From assembly GCA_023481335.1 (NCBI GenBank), contig JAMCWI010000007.1:1-21646 (forward strand): a stretch of 21,646 nucleotides of DNA, given 5' to 3'. Below, one piece after another: positions 1 through 8,565 of this stretch. The notes below the pieces were generated by a model that worked only from the letters and a program-made list of their open reading frames with translations, had not been told where the DNA came from and ran no database searches. This stretch comes from Bacillota bacterium (GTDB lineage Bacteria; Bacillota; Desulfotomaculia; Desulfotomaculales; Desulfotomaculaceae). The number at the start of each line of letters is the position of its first letter. Position 1 is the stretch's first letter. The translations under genes and the position numbers were made by a program.

Positions 1-233
1 CCGGGAGAAAAATAGACCGTATAGGGGTCGTTCAACTGATCCAGCATGCCTTTGATGGTTGCTTTGGTTAACTGGTCAATATCCGGCTGCTTCAGATGGT
101 ACTGACTGATATAGCCAAATACCTCGCCGATGGTGGAGGCTCCGGTCAGCACTTTATCTTCTTCGGCTGCAGCGGCAGGCAAAGACCAGGAAAATGTCAC
201 CAAAGCCAAAAGCAACAGTATTTTTCTAAACAT
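1..233 (-). CDS. S41-family C-terminal processing peptidase, N-terminal fragment (runs off window)
   Basis: Only the first 77 codons are present; the gene continues beyond base 1. The ATG at 233-231 follows a GAGGTG ribosome binding site. The product starts with a short basic N-terminus and a hydrophobic core (MFRKILLLLALVTFSW) ending in an Ala-rich stretch, which is a typical signal peptide. Residues about 30-77 contain a helical pre-domain and the segment LDQLNDPYTVYFSPG, which matches the LxDPYTxYF region just before the PDZ domain of CtpA/CtpB-type S41 serine peptidases. The Ser/Lys catalytic dyad would lie outside the window. The protein is probably secreted or membrane-associated and cleaves protein C-termini. 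It is divergent from polA. The family call rests on this short motif plus the signal peptide. Confidence 0.72.
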   Translation of the reverse strand, partial: MFRKILLLLALVTFSWSLPAAAAEEDKVLTGASTIGEVFGYISQYHLKQPDIDQLTKATIKGMLDQLNDPYTVYFSP

Positions 234-390
234 TTATTCACCTCATCCTTTATTCTGCCTTGATACATTCGCGGCAGCCACTGCAAAGTCCTTCCTTTGC
301 AGGGTCGGACAGTAAATTTACAACCGTTGAAGGTATTTTGCAACTCCCCGCTGAAAATACTAATGATGCTAAATAAGGAAGGTGCTTACT
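234..390. other. Divergent intergenic region with an 8-bp hairpin
   Basis: This 157-bp region lies between the divergent S41 peptidase and polA genes and must hold promoters for both. A perfect 8-bp inverted repeat, CTGCAAAG at 281-288 and CTTTGCAG at 295-302 with a 6-nt loop, sits near the middle. No convincing -35/-10 pair was found for either gene. The repeat could be an operator or a leader hairpin; nothing in the sequence decides which. Confidence 0.35.
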
Positions 391-3045
391 TTGTCCCTAG
401 ATACCATGATTGTAGTGGATGCCAACAGCCTGATTCACCGGGCCTTTCATGCCATTCCCCTTTTATCCAACAGCCAAGGGGTTATTACCAACGCTGTCTA
501 CGGTTTTACCAATATGCTCTCCAAGGTGCTGAAGGAGCAGGACCCCGGCTTGGTGGCAGTTGCCTTTGATAAAGGCAAAGTGACCTTTCGTCATCAAGAT
601 TATGCAGAATATAAAGGCACCCGCAAGGCCACACCGGATGAACTGCGGCCGCAATTTATTTTGGCCAAGGAAGTTCTCAAGGCCATGCGCATTCCCTGCT
701 TCGAGCTGGAAGGGTACGAAGCGGACGATTTAATCGGCACCATTGTCAACCGGGCTGAGGCCACAGGGCTTTCTGTGATCGTCCTGACCGGCGACAGGGA
801 TGCCCTGCAGTTGGTTTCCCCAAAGACCAAAGTTATGCTCACCCGGAAGGGTATTACGGAAACCGAACTTTTTGATGAGGGAAAGGTTTGGGATAAATAC
901 GGCGTCACACCGGGGCAGATTGTGGATTTAAAGGGGTTGCAGGGAGATGCCTCGGACAATATCCCGGGGGTGCCGGGAGTGGGTGAAAAAACGGCCGCCG
1001 CGCTGATTAAGGAATACGGTTCGGTGGAGGGCATTATTGCCAATATGGACAACCTGCTGCCCAAATACCAAAAATTGATGCGGGGCATGGAAGAGCAGGC
1101 CCTATTATCCAAGAAACTGGCCACCATTGTTCAAGATGCGCCCATGGAACTGGATTTGTCACAATGCTCCTGGCGGGGGCCGGATTTCCAACGGCTTTTG
1201 GAAGTCTATCAGGAGTTGGAGTTTAAAACCTTAATCAAACAGATCACTGCCGAACAGTCCTCCGCCAACCCCTCCAAGGAAAGCAAAAACAAAATGGCAA
1301 AGGATTTGCCGCCCCTGGAAACCTACCAGGTGGGATACCAAACCGTCACCGGCCAGGCAGACTATGACGAGATTTTGGTGCAGGCCAGCCACGCCGGTAA
1401 AGTGGCAATCTTCCTGGACGGCGTTCGGGGTGAAGGCATTAAATCGATCTATATTGCCATTCCGGACACGGATGTTTACCTTTTAACGGTGCAGGAACAG
1501 GCTTCCTCCCACAGAAGTCTTACCATTCTCCGGGCCCTTTGCGAGAGTGAAGCCATCCAAAAATACTTCCACGATGCCAAGAGCATTCTCTGGCTGCTGC
1601 ACCACCATGGCATTGCACTGCGGAGTCTTACCTCCGACACTATGGTGGCGGCCTACCTGCTTAATCCCACGGCGTCCAATTATGACTTATCTGACATCGC
1701 CCTGGAACACCTGGGAATTGTTCTCCCGCCGGCGGGAGAAACGGCCATGGCGGCCAAAGCCGAGGCCATCCTGCGGCTGGCGGCAGATTTATTTAAAAAA
1801 TTGGCAGAGCGGCAGGAAGACCGGCTTTTCCTGGAGGTGGAACTGCGCCTGGTTGCGGTTTTAGCGGACATGGAAATTGCCGGGGTGGCTGTGGATAAAC
1901 AAGGGTTAAAGGAGATGTCCGCCGAACTGCACCGCAGCATCGAAGGTCTGGCGGCCAAAATACATGAACTGGCTGGCGAAAATTTTAATATTAATTCCCC
2001 CAAGCAGTTGGGGCCCATCCTTTTTGAAAAATTAAAACTGCCGGTCTTTAAGAAAACCAAGACCGGGTACTCCACCGATGCGGAAGTGCTGGAAAAACTG
2101 GCGGAGGAACATGAGATTGTGGCCCTACTGTTGGAGTACCGCCAACTGGCCAAACTGAAATCCACCTATGCCGACGGATTGGCGGCGCTGGTAGATCCGA
2201 AAACAAAACGTCTGCATTCCACCTTTCATCAAACAGTCACCGCCACCGGCAGGTTATCCAGCGCCGAGCCTAATTTGCAAAACATTCCCATTCGCATGGA
2301 ATCCGGCAGGCGCATCCGCAAGGTTTTTGTTCCCAGGCAAAAGGGCAACCTAATCCTAACGGCGGATTATTCGCAGATTGAATTGCGAATTCTGGCCCAT
2401 ATGTCCCAGGACGCCGGTTTTCTGGATGCTTTCCGGCAGGGCCAGGATATTCATACCCGTACCGCATCGGAAGTTTTCAGTGTCCCCATGGAACTGGTGA
2501 CCCCTGATTTGCGCAACCGGGCCAAGGCGGTAAACTTTGGCATCGTTTACGGCATCAGCGATTTCGGTCTGGCCAGGGATTTGAAGGTAAGCCGCCAAGA
2601 AGCCAAAACCTATATCGACAACTATTTTGCCCGCTGCCCCGGCGTGCGGGATTACATCGACCGGGTGATCAGGGAAGCCAAAGAACGTGGCTATGTCACC
2701 ACCCTGCTCAACCGCCGCCGTTACCTGCCGGAATTGTTCAGCAAAAATTTTAACATTCGCAACTTCGGCGAGCGGGCGGCCATGAACACACCCATCCAGG
2801 GCAGCGCCGCCGACATCATCAAACTGGCCATGGTAAGAATCAGCAAAGAATTAAAAGAACGTGCTTTTGCCAGCCAGATGGTTTTACAGGTGCATGATGA
2901 ACTGATCTTTGATGCCCCGGAGGCCGAAATTGAGCCCCTGATCGTGCTGGTGCGGGATTGCATGGAAAATGCGCTGCCCCTGGATGTTCCTTTAAAGGTG
3001 GATGTAAAACTAGGCCCCAATTGGTACGAAGCAAAACCCATTTAA
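391..3045 (+). CDS. polA: DNA polymerase I
   Basis: DNA polymerase I of 884 residues, a normal length, acting in Okazaki fragment maturation and excision repair gap filling. The N-terminal 5'-3' exonuclease/FEN domain (about 1-260) begins IVVDANSLIHRAFHA and includes LTGDRDALQLV and GDASDNIPGVPGVGEKTA. The middle domain (about 300-470) is the 3'-5' exonuclease fold, but its metal ligands appear lost: the DxE motif reads FLDGV and the third motif lacks Tyr and Asp. Proofreading is therefore probably absent, as in Bacillus Pol I. The polymerase domain has motif A (D659, DYSQIELR), motif B (R708 to Y720) and motif C (QVHDE, D836). The TTG at 391 was chosen because AAGGAAGG lies about 9 nt upstream; GTG 382 overlaps that ribosome binding site. 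It is the first gene of a housekeeping operon. Confidence 0.97.
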   Translation: MSLDTMIVVDANSLIHRAFHAIPLLSNSQGVITNAVYGFTNMLSKVLKEQDPGLVAVAFDKGKVTFRHQDYAEYKGTRKATPDELRPQFILAKEVLKAMRIPCFELEGYEADDLIGTIVNRAEATGLSVIVLTGDRDALQLVSPKTKVMLTRKGITETELFDEGKVWDKYGVTPGQIVDLKGLQGDASDNIPGVPGVGEKTAAALIKEYGSVEGIIANMDNLLPKYQKLMRGMEEQALLSKKLATIVQDAPMELDLSQCSWRGPDFQRLLEVYQELEFKTLIKQITAEQSSANPSKESKNKMAKDLPPLETYQVGYQTVTGQADYDEILVQASHAGKVAIFLDGVRGEGIKSIYIAIPDTDVYLLTVQEQASSHRSLTILRALCESEAIQKYFHDAKSILWLLHHHGIALRSLTSDTMVAAYLLNPTASNYDLSDIALEHLGIVLPPAGETAMAAKAEAILRLAADLFKKLAERQEDRLFLEVELRLVAVLADMEIAGVAVDKQGLKEMSAELHRSIEGLAAKIHELAGENFNINSPKQLGPILFEKLKLPVFKKTKTGYSTDAEVLEKLAEEHEIVALLLEYRQLAKLKSTYADGLAALVDPKTKRLHSTFHQTVTATGRLSSAEPNLQNIPIRMESGRRIRKVFVPRQKGNLILTADYSQIELRILAHMSQDAGFLDAFRQGQDIHTRTASEVFSVPMELVTPDLRNRAKAVNFGIVYGISDFGLARDLKVSRQEAKTYIDNYFARCPGVRDYIDRVIREAKERGYVTTLLNRRRYLPELFSKNFNIRNFGERAAMNTPIQGSAADIIKLAMVRISKELKERAFASQMVLQVHDELIFDAPEAEIEPLIVLVRDCMENALPLDVPLKVDVKLGPNWYEAKPI

Positions 3046-3076
3046 TCCTTTTTCCGTTTTTGGAGGTGCTCACCCG

Positions 3077-3910
3077 TTGCCTGAACTGCCGGAGGTCGAA
3101 ACCGTGGTTCGTTCCCTTGAGCAACACCTGGCCGGACTTGCCGTTACCGCTGTGGATCTGTTTATGCCGGAGGTTATTCGTTCTCCCAAACCTGAGCAGT
3201 TCACTGAACAGATCACCGGCAAACAATTTCAAAAAAAGCTGGGCCGGCGGGGTAAATATCTGCTGATGCATTTAAGCGAAGGCCTCGCCCTGGTGGTACA
3301 CCTGCGGATGACCGGACGTCTGATTTACTGTGACCCCGAACTGCCCCTGGAAAAACATACCCATGTGATTTTTCACCTGGACAACGGCAAACAATTGCGG
3401 TTTGCCGATGTGCGGCGCTTTGGCAGGCTGCAGCTGGTGCCTGCCATTGAAGTCTCCGGCCTTGCGGGCATTAAAGATATGGGACCGGAACCCTTGGATC
3501 CGGAATTCTCCAGGGAGTTTTTGAAAAAGGAATTGCGCCGCCGGCGTACCCGGATTAAATCCCTGCTGCTGGACCAGTGCTTTGTGGCAGGGCTGGGCAA
3601 TATTTATGCCGATGAGGCCCTTTACCGCGCCAAAATCCATCCCGAACGCCTGGCACCGGATCTAACCACCCGGGAGGCCGCCGGCCTGCACAAGGCCATT
3701 GTTGAAGTGATCGCCGGCGGAATTGAGCATCGCGGCACTTCATTCCGGGATTACGTGGACGGTGAAGGGCGCACCGGCAGTTTTCAACATCATTTGAAAG
3801 TATATAACCGGGAAGGCCTCCCCTGTTCCCGTTGCGGCCGTCCCATTGAACGAATCAAGTTGGCGGGGCGCAGTTCCTACTATTGTCCTGCCTGCCAAAA
3901 ACCAAAATAG
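3077..3910 (+). CDS. mutM: Formamidopyrimidine-DNA glycosylase (Fpg/MutM)
   Basis: A 277-residue bifunctional DNA glycosylase and AP lyase that removes 8-oxoguanine and Fapy lesions. After the initiator Met it starts PELPEVETVV, with the catalytic Pro2 and Glu3 of the Fpg/Nei family. K60 (RRGKYLL) matches the conserved Lys that binds DNA near the lesion. The helix-two-turn-helix region includes GLGNIYADEALY. The C-terminal zinc finger uses C250, C253, C270 and C273, with the conserved Arg R265 between the pairs. The start is TTG at 3077, preceded by GGAGGTG at 3062-3068. It lies 31 bp after polA, so the two are very likely co-transcribed and couple base excision to repair synthesis. Confidence 0.97.
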   Translation: MPELPEVETVVRSLEQHLAGLAVTAVDLFMPEVIRSPKPEQFTEQITGKQFQKKLGRRGKYLLMHLSEGLALVVHLRMTGRLIYCDPELPLEKHTHVIFHLDNGKQLRFADVRRFGRLQLVPAIEVSGLAGIKDMGPEPLDPEFSREFLKKELRRRRTRIKSLLLDQCFVAGLGNIYADEALYRAKIHPERLAPDLTTREAAGLHKAIVEVIAGGIEHRGTSFRDYVDGEGRTGSFQHHLKVYNREGLPCSRCGRPIERIKLAGRSSYYCPACQKPK

Positions 3911-3981
3911 TGGAAAGCACTTCTCTGTCAATCCCCTCATAAACTAAAGATGTAAGAAAAATGTCGATTGGGGGGAAAGAC

Positions 3982-4626
3982 ATGGAATTGCTTACGCTGG
4001 CTGCCTTTGCCCTGGCATTAAACATGGATGCCCTGGGTACCGGGGTAGCCTACGGGATACGAAACATTCGCATCCCGTTTTTATCGCTGCTCATCATCAG
4101 CGGTATGTCTGTACTGACGGTCGTCTTCTCCATGACCGCAGGCAGCATGGTGGCACAGCTGATTTCACCAGCCTTCGCTCACCGGCTGGGCGGCTTCCTT
4201 TTGCTTTTGGTGGGAATCTGGATACTGGTTCAATCCATCCGGGATACCAGGCAGGAGGAATCGGGGGACGGTTCAGCAGCGGAGCGGACCGTCATGCAAA
4301 TCCGTATCAAATCCCTTGGGGTGGTTATTCAGGTACTGCGCGAACCTTCCATTGCCGACCTTGATCGATCCGGTGTTATTTCTGCCCGGGAAGCTCTGCT
4401 GCTGGGGGCGGCCCTGGCCATGGATGCCTTTGGGGCGGGTTTCGCCGTCTCCATGTTTGGCTTTAGTGTCACCCTAACCGCAGCGGTTGTGGGCATTGGC
4501 CATATTCTTCTTACCTATGCGGGACTTTTGCTGGGCAAATACGCCGCCTGCAGCAGCATTGGCAGGCAATTGGCCATGGTGCCCGGCTGCATTTTAATTG
4601 CCATGGGGATCTTTAAAATTCACTAG
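3982..4626 (+). CDS. ytaF: YtaF-like sporulation membrane protein (MntP-related)
   Basis: A 214-residue polytopic membrane protein related to YtaF and the MntP manganese-exporter superfamily. Two internally similar halves each carry an Asp-containing membrane motif: ALNMDALGTGVAYG near the N-terminus and ALAMDAFGAGFAVS in the second half. These resemble the ion-binding motifs of MntP, but the substrate is unknown. A loop of about 70 residues with charged residues (around 88-140) separates the halves. ATG 3982 follows GGGGGG at about 9 nt; an upstream in-frame ATG at 3961 has no ribosome binding site. YtaF is annotated as a sporulation protein in Bacillus and is commonly found next to coaE and mutM in Firmicutes, as here. 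Confidence 0.88.
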   Translation: MELLTLAAFALALNMDALGTGVAYGIRNIRIPFLSLLIISGMSVLTVVFSMTAGSMVAQLISPAFAHRLGGFLLLLVGIWILVQSIRDTRQEESGDGSAAERTVMQIRIKSLGVVIQVLREPSIADLDRSGVISAREALLLGAALAMDAFGAGFAVSMFGFSVTLTAAVVGIGHILLTYAGLLLGKYAACSSIGRQLAMVPGCILIAMGIFKIH

Positions 4627-4657
4627 CCCTTTGCAGGTGCAAGGAGTTGCAGGTTTC

Positions 4658-5257
4658 ATGATGATCGGTTTAACCGGAAGCATTGCCAGCGGCAAAAGTA
4701 CTGTGGCAAACTATTTAAGGGAGTTGGGTGCCGAGGTCATTGATGCGGACCAGGTGGCCCGGCAGGTGGTTTCACCCGGTACCCCGGCCCTAAAGGAGAT
4801 TGTAAACTCCTTTGGACCGGGTATTTTACAAGATGATGGAACGCTCAACCGAAAAAAAATGGCCTCCATCGTCTTTCAGGATGCCAAAGCGAGGGACAAG
4901 CTGGAGAGTATTATCCACCCCCGCATTGAAGAGGAAATTAACCTGCAAATGAAGAATTTTACCAAAACCCGCCCCACTGACATTCTGGTGCTGGTAGTTC
5001 CCTTACTGATTGAAGTTGGCTGGCATAAAAAGGTTGATCAGGTGTGGTTGGTGGCGGTAGATCCGGCGGAACAGCTGAGGCGCCTGATGGCAAGAGACAA
5101 AATCTCCCTTGCCGAGGCACAGTCCAGGATTGCCAGCCAAATGCCCCAGGCGGAAAAGATGAAGAATGCTCATGTGATCATTCATAACAACGGTTCGCCT
5201 GAAGAAGTAAAACAGCAGGTCAAAGAAAAATGGCTGTTGATCCACCGGAAGCATTAA
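4658..5257 (+). CDS. coaE: Dephospho-CoA kinase
   Basis: A 199-residue kinase that performs the last step of coenzyme A synthesis, ATP-dependent phosphorylation of dephospho-CoA at the 3'-OH of ribose. The P-loop is GSIASGKST (residues 7-15). The following segment EVIDADQVARQVV holds the conserved Asp and Arg of the CoaE active site, and LVVPLLIE is the conserved core strand with its following residues. Lid residues occur around RLMARDKIS. ATG 4658 or 4661 follows AAGGAG at 4641-4646; an upstream in-frame codon at 4598 overlaps ytaF and has no such site. The gene starts 31 bp after ytaF and belongs to the same operon. Length and motifs are normal. Confidence 0.96.
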   Translation: MMIGLTGSIASGKSTVANYLRELGAEVIDADQVARQVVSPGTPALKEIVNSFGPGILQDDGTLNRKKMASIVFQDAKARDKLESIIHPRIEEEINLQMKNFTKTRPTDILVLVVPLLIEVGWHKKVDQVWLVAVDPAEQLRRLMARDKISLAEAQSRIASQMPQAEKMKNAHVIIHNNGSPEEVKQQVKEKWLLIHRKH

Positions 5258-5309
5258 TTATCATTTGTTGGAATATATTTCTTGCAGGATAAAATTGCAG
5301 GAGTGATTT

Positions 5310-5906
5310 GTGTTGGTGTTACGTCGTAAAAAGAAAACCGGTGTAAAAAGAAAACTCCTGCTGCTTTTCTTAGTAGTATTGCTGTGGTTTAATCATAAGG
5401 AAATCGGCCGGGTGTGGTATCCCTTTGAACACCAAGAAGTCATTTATCACTATGCGGAAGTGAACCGGCTGGACCCCTTGCTGGTGGCTGCTGTTATTAA
5501 GACCGAAAGCAATTTCCAAACCAATGCCACTTCCCCCAAAGGTGCCAGGGGTCTTATGCAGATTATGCCGGATACTGCCGACTGGATCTCCCAACAAAGG
5601 GGCGGTGCCCCGGTGCCCCCGGAAAAACTTTTAAACGCCGAGACCAGCATCAACCTGGGGACCTGGTATCTGGCCAATCTATTTGAGGAGTTCCATGGAG
5701 ATCCCGTTCTGGTCATTGCCGCCTACAACGCAGGCCGGGGCAATGTGAGAAACTGGTTAAACCATCAATACTGGACCGGTGAGCGCAAAACCCTGGACCA
5801 GATCCCCTTTCTGGAAACCAGGCAGTATATACGCCTGGTTACCTGGAACTACAAGGTTTACTGCTATTTATACGGTGAAGACAAACAACCCCTTTACAAT
5901 GTATAA
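5310..5906 (+). CDS. Membrane-anchored lytic transglycosylase (Slt-type, goose-lysozyme-like fold)
   Basis: A 198-residue peptidoglycan lytic transglycosylase, the last gene of the polA operon. The basic N-terminus is followed by a single membrane segment (residues 16-27, LLLLFLVVLLWF), so it is anchored with the catalytic domain outside. The SLT domain has the catalytic Glu in AAVIKTESNF (E66), the GARGLMQIMP motif, and AAYNAGRGNV near the end, in the family order. The start is GTG 5310 or TTG 5313, both downstream of GCAGGAGTG; I use GTG. It is 52 bp after coaE. The bacterial role is probably local wall remodelling, perhaps linked to sporulation, but the sequence does not prove that. Confidence 0.92.
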   Translation: MLVLRRKKKTGVKRKLLLLFLVVLLWFNHKEIGRVWYPFEHQEVIYHYAEVNRLDPLLVAAVIKTESNFQTNATSPKGARGLMQIMPDTADWISQQRGGAPVPPEKLLNAETSINLGTWYLANLFEEFHGDPVLVIAAYNAGRGNVRNWLNHQYWTGERKTLDQIPFLETRQYIRLVTWNYKVYCYLYGEDKQPLYNV

Positions 5907-5936
5907 TCCCCGCCCTCAGCGGACGGGGATTTGTTT
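5906..5936. terminator. Bidirectional rho-independent terminator between convergent genes
   Basis: ATCCCCG (5906-5912) pairs with CGGGGAT (5924-5930), and CC/GG inside extends the stem past one mismatch, with loop TCAGC. A T-rich run (TTTGTTTATT) follows on the plus strand. It ends the polA-slt operon and overlaps the end of the convergent tetR gene. Confidence 0.8.
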
Positions 5937-6519
5937 ATTGGCCAGACTGCATTTTGCCGTTATCAGCCACGATGCCGTATAAAAAGGTGTGCATGACGGT
6001 TTTAAAGGCTTCCTCGGGAGTCAGGTTGTTTTCCAGGATAAAGGCAGGGTTTACCACCGCCCGGACGGTTGCCAGCAGGGAGGCAGTGACAATGGTGGGG
6101 TTGACTTCCTTGAAATACCCCTCTTTACTGCCTTCGATCATGATTTGGGCCAGATATTTAATTTTTTCACCCCGAAACTGCTCCACTCTCTCCCATAGTT
6201 CAGGATAATGTCTTTGCAGATCTCCCATGATTCTGGGATTAAAGGCGCGCAGTTTTTCCGATAAAAACTTGACAAACCGGGTGATTCTTTCAATGGGGTT
6301 GCCCGGAACGTCCAGAATTTCCATAACTCTCCCTTCGATCTCCCGCATGATCTTCTGCATCACAGCCTCAATCAGTTCTTCCTTGCTTTTGAAATGCCGG
6401 TAAATGGTTCGCTTGCTCATATTGTTGCGGGCGGCCAGTTCATCCACCGTTGCCCCGTAAAAGCCTCTTTCCTCTGCCAATTCCCAAAAGCATAAAATGA
6501 TTTTTTCCCGGGTATCCAC
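5935..6519 (-). CDS. TetR/AcrR-family transcriptional regulator of the adjacent efflux operon
   Basis: A 194-residue TetR-type repressor. The N-terminal helix-turn-helix spans about residues 19-50, with GATVDELAARNNMSKRTIYR followed by HFKSKEELI, the classic family signature. The C-terminal two-thirds is an alpha-helical ligand-binding domain that cannot be assigned a ligand. The start is GTG 6519, with GGGGGGTGATC just upstream. It is the last gene of the minus-strand operon, 20 bp after the permease, so it is co-transcribed with the exporter and probably autoregulated. The gene order (membrane fusion protein, ATPases, permease, TetR) resembles the E. coli CecR/YbhGFSR locus. An inverted repeat in the operon promoter is the likely operator. 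Confidence 0.93.
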   Translation of the reverse strand: MDTREKIILCFWELAEERGFYGATVDELAARNNMSKRTIYRHFKSKEELIEAVMQKIMREIEGRVMEILDVPGNPIERITRFVKFLSEKLRAFNPRIMGDLQRHYPELWERVEQFRGEKIKYLAQIMIEGSKEGYFKEVNPTIVTASLLATVRAVVNPAFILENNLTPEEAFKTVMHTFLYGIVADNGKMQSGQ

Positions 6520-6539
6520 TTGATCACCCCCCTGTCAGA

Positions 6540-7649
6540 CTAAGCAATCTTTTTCTTAAACTTGGCGATGCTGAGTGCCATTAACACCACTGTAAAAACC
6601 AGCAGGGCCGCCACCTGGGGGATCAGGTAGGAAAAGCCGATGCCCTTTAATACAATGCCCCTGATAATGGTGAGATAAAAGGTTAAAGGGATCAGGTTGC
6701 TCAAATACTGCACAAACACCGGCATGGCGTCCCTGGGGAACATAAAGCCCGAAAGCAATATGCTGGGCAGCAGGATGAAAAAAGACATCTGCATGGCCTG
6801 CATCTGGTTTTTGGCCAGGTTGGAAATTAAAACGCCGATGCCCAGTGAGGCTGTGATAAAAAACAGGGTTAGAAGATAGAGCTGCAGCAGACTGCCGCGT
6901 ATGGGCACATCAAATATCAGGGTTCCCACCAGCAGGGCCACGGTAATTTGCACGTAGCCCAGGACGATGTAGGGAACAATCTTGCCAATCATCAGCTCGT
7001 AGGATTTAATGGGGGTGACAATGAGTTGTTCCAGGGTACCCCTCTCCCGCTCCCTGACAATGCCCATGGATGTCATCATGACCATGGTCATGGTTACGAT
7101 CACCCCCAAAATGGCGGGCACCATGTAATAGGCCGTGATGCCGTCCGGATTATACCAGGGGCGTACCCGGATGTCATAGGGCTGGTTCACCATGCCGACC
7201 TTCTCAACAATCACCTTTTGCGATTTGAGAAGTCCGATGGAATTGGCGGTGGCAATGGCTGAGTTTGATACCATGCTGTCGGTGGCATCAACTAAAACCT
7301 GCACCTGTGCAGTCTCCCCCCGGCCCACGCGGCCGGCAAAATCCGGCGGAAAAATAATACCTACTTTTACGGTGCCTTTGTCAATCAATTGGGTTACATC
7401 CTCATAACTGTCCGCCGTTTCTGTGATGTCGAAATATCCGGTAAATTTAAAGGAATCCAGCAAATCCCGGCTTTCAGCAGACAGAGATTGATCAAATACT
7501 ACCGTGGGTATATGCTTTACCTCTGTTTGAATGGCAAAACCAAACAAGAGCAGCTGCACCAGCGGCAGCATAAAGACAAGCCCGACGGTCAGTCTGTCCC
7601 TTTTCATTTGTAAAAATTCCTTCTGCAGCACTGATAGTATCCTACTCAC
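6540..7649 (-). CDS. ABC-2 type transporter permease
   Basis: A 369-residue membrane subunit of an ABC exporter. One membrane segment lies near residues 22-41, followed by an external domain of about 120 residues and then five more hydrophobic segments, the layout of YhhJ/YbhS/YbhR permeases. The conserved cytoplasmic segment RERERGTLEQLIVTP is typical of ABC-2 permeases. GTG 7649 follows AAAGGAGGG and gives an 8-bp overlap with the upstream ATPase gene. An in-frame start at 7694 would overlap by 53 bp and has no ribosome binding site. Only one permease gene is present, whereas the E. coli locus has two, so the functional pore is probably a homodimer. The substrate is unknown. Confidence 0.93.
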   Translation of the reverse strand: MSRILSVLQKEFLQMKRDRLTVGLVFMLPLVQLLLFGFAIQTEVKHIPTVVFDQSLSAESRDLLDSFKFTGYFDITETADSYEDVTQLIDKGTVKVGIIFPPDFAGRVGRGETAQVQVLVDATDSMVSNSAIATANSIGLLKSQKVIVEKVGMVNQPYDIRVRPWYNPDGITAYYMVPAILGVIVTMTMVMMTSMGIVRERERGTLEQLIVTPIKSYELMIGKIVPYIVLGYVQITVALLVGTLIFDVPIRGSLLQLYLLTLFFITASLGIGVLISNLAKNQMQAMQMSFFILLPSILLSGFMFPRDAMPVFVQYLSNLIPLTFYLTIIRGIVLKGIGFSYLIPQVAALLVFTVVLMALSIAKFKKKIA

Positions 7650-8565
7650 CGGTTTCCGCCCTCCTTTTCTTTCTGGAGAGAGCAATAAAGACATCCTCCA
7701 GCGACGGGGTGATTCGGTTGGCCCGGCCCCGGGTAACGGCCTGCAGCTCCTGGAGATGCTGTTCCTGTTCCAACAAAACGTGTAAAAGGGAACCGTGGAC
7801 GGAGCATTCCTTCACGTAGGTCAATCGCTCTATTTCCTGCAGTTTACCCATGGGGTCCTCAATTTCCAGCTCTGCCAGGACACCCTCAATCACTTTGTTT
7901 CGCAAGTTATCCGGCGTATCATTGGCAATCAGGCTCCCTTCGGAAATAAAGGCAATGCTGCTGCAGCGCTCGGCCTCATCCATAAAATGGGTGGTCACCA
8001 TCACCGTGGTTCCTTCATTGGCCAGCCTCTGGATGATGTTGAAAAACATTTTCCGGCTGGTTGGGCTGATGCCGCTGGTGGGTTCATCCAAGAAAAGGAT
8101 GGCAGGTTTGGATATTATGGCACAACCTAGGGCCAGGCGCTGCTTGAAACCAACACTTAAATTGGCCACCAGTTCCTTTTCCCGTCCCGCCAGCCCCGCC
8201 ATCTCAACCATTTCCAGAATTCTAACCTTGCGCTCCCGCCAGGGTACGCTGTACAACCCGGCATAAAATTCAAGGTTTTCGCAGACGGTTAAATCATCAT
8301 ACAGGCTGAATTTCTGTGACATATACCCGATATGGGGCTTTATTTTTTCCGCTTCTGTGGCGAGGTCAAAGCCAACCACCCTGCCGGAACCGGCCGTGGG
8401 CTCCAAAATACCGCACAGCATCCGGATGGTGGTGGATTTACCCGAGCCGTTGGGGCCTAAAAAACCGTAAATTTCTCCCGGCCGTATGGCGATGGATAAT
8501 TGGTTGACGGCGGTGAAGGATCCGAATGTCTTGGTCAACTGATCGGTTGTTACCACATACTCCAT
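7642..8565 (-). CDS. ABC transporter ATP-binding protein (second NBD; YbhF C-half-like)
   Basis: A 307-residue nucleotide-binding subunit. Walker A is GPNGSGKST (37-45), Walker B ILFLDEP (156-162), and the H-switch His is present (TTHFMDEAE, H193). The signature is degenerate, LSVGFKQ (136-142) instead of LSGGxxQ, and the D-loop reads SGISP rather than SGVDP. The C-terminus has PSLEDVFIAL, common in DrrA/YbhF-type ATPases. ATG 8565 directly follows the TAA of the first ATPase gene, and GAGGTG lies upstream inside that gene, so translation is probably coupled. It is expected to pair with the neighbouring ATPase as a heterodimer and energise the ABC-2 permease. The substrate cannot be read from sequence. 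Confidence 0.95.
   Translation of the reverse strand: MEYVVTTDQLTKTFGSFTAVNQLSIAIRPGEIYGFLGPNGSGKSTTIRMLCGILEPTAGSGRVVGFDLATEAEKIKPHIGYMSQKFSLYDDLTVCENLEFYAGLYSVPWRERKVRILEMVEMAGLAGREKELVANLSVGFKQRLALGCAIISKPAILFLDEPTSGISPTSRKMFFNIIQRLANEGTTVMVTTHFMDEAERCSSIAFISEGSLIANDTPDNLRNKVIEGVLAELEIEDPMGKLQEIERLTYVKECSVHGSLLHVLLEQEQHLQELQAVTRGRANRITPSLEDVFIALSRKKRRAETGE

Noticed and set aside
600..1127. A 175-codon antisense open frame inside polA
   Set aside because: It is Ser-rich shadow sequence on the opposite strand of a conserved gene, with no ribosome binding site or family motif.
2721..3271. Antisense frames opposite the polA end and the mutM start
   Set aside because: They cross two well-supported genes, have no start signals, and are explained by codon bias of the real strand.
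4263..4275. GGGGACGGTTC-like sequence resembling the REP core
   Set aside because: It lies in the ytaF coding region, matches only about 8-9 bases and has no TTGACA end, so chance is likely.
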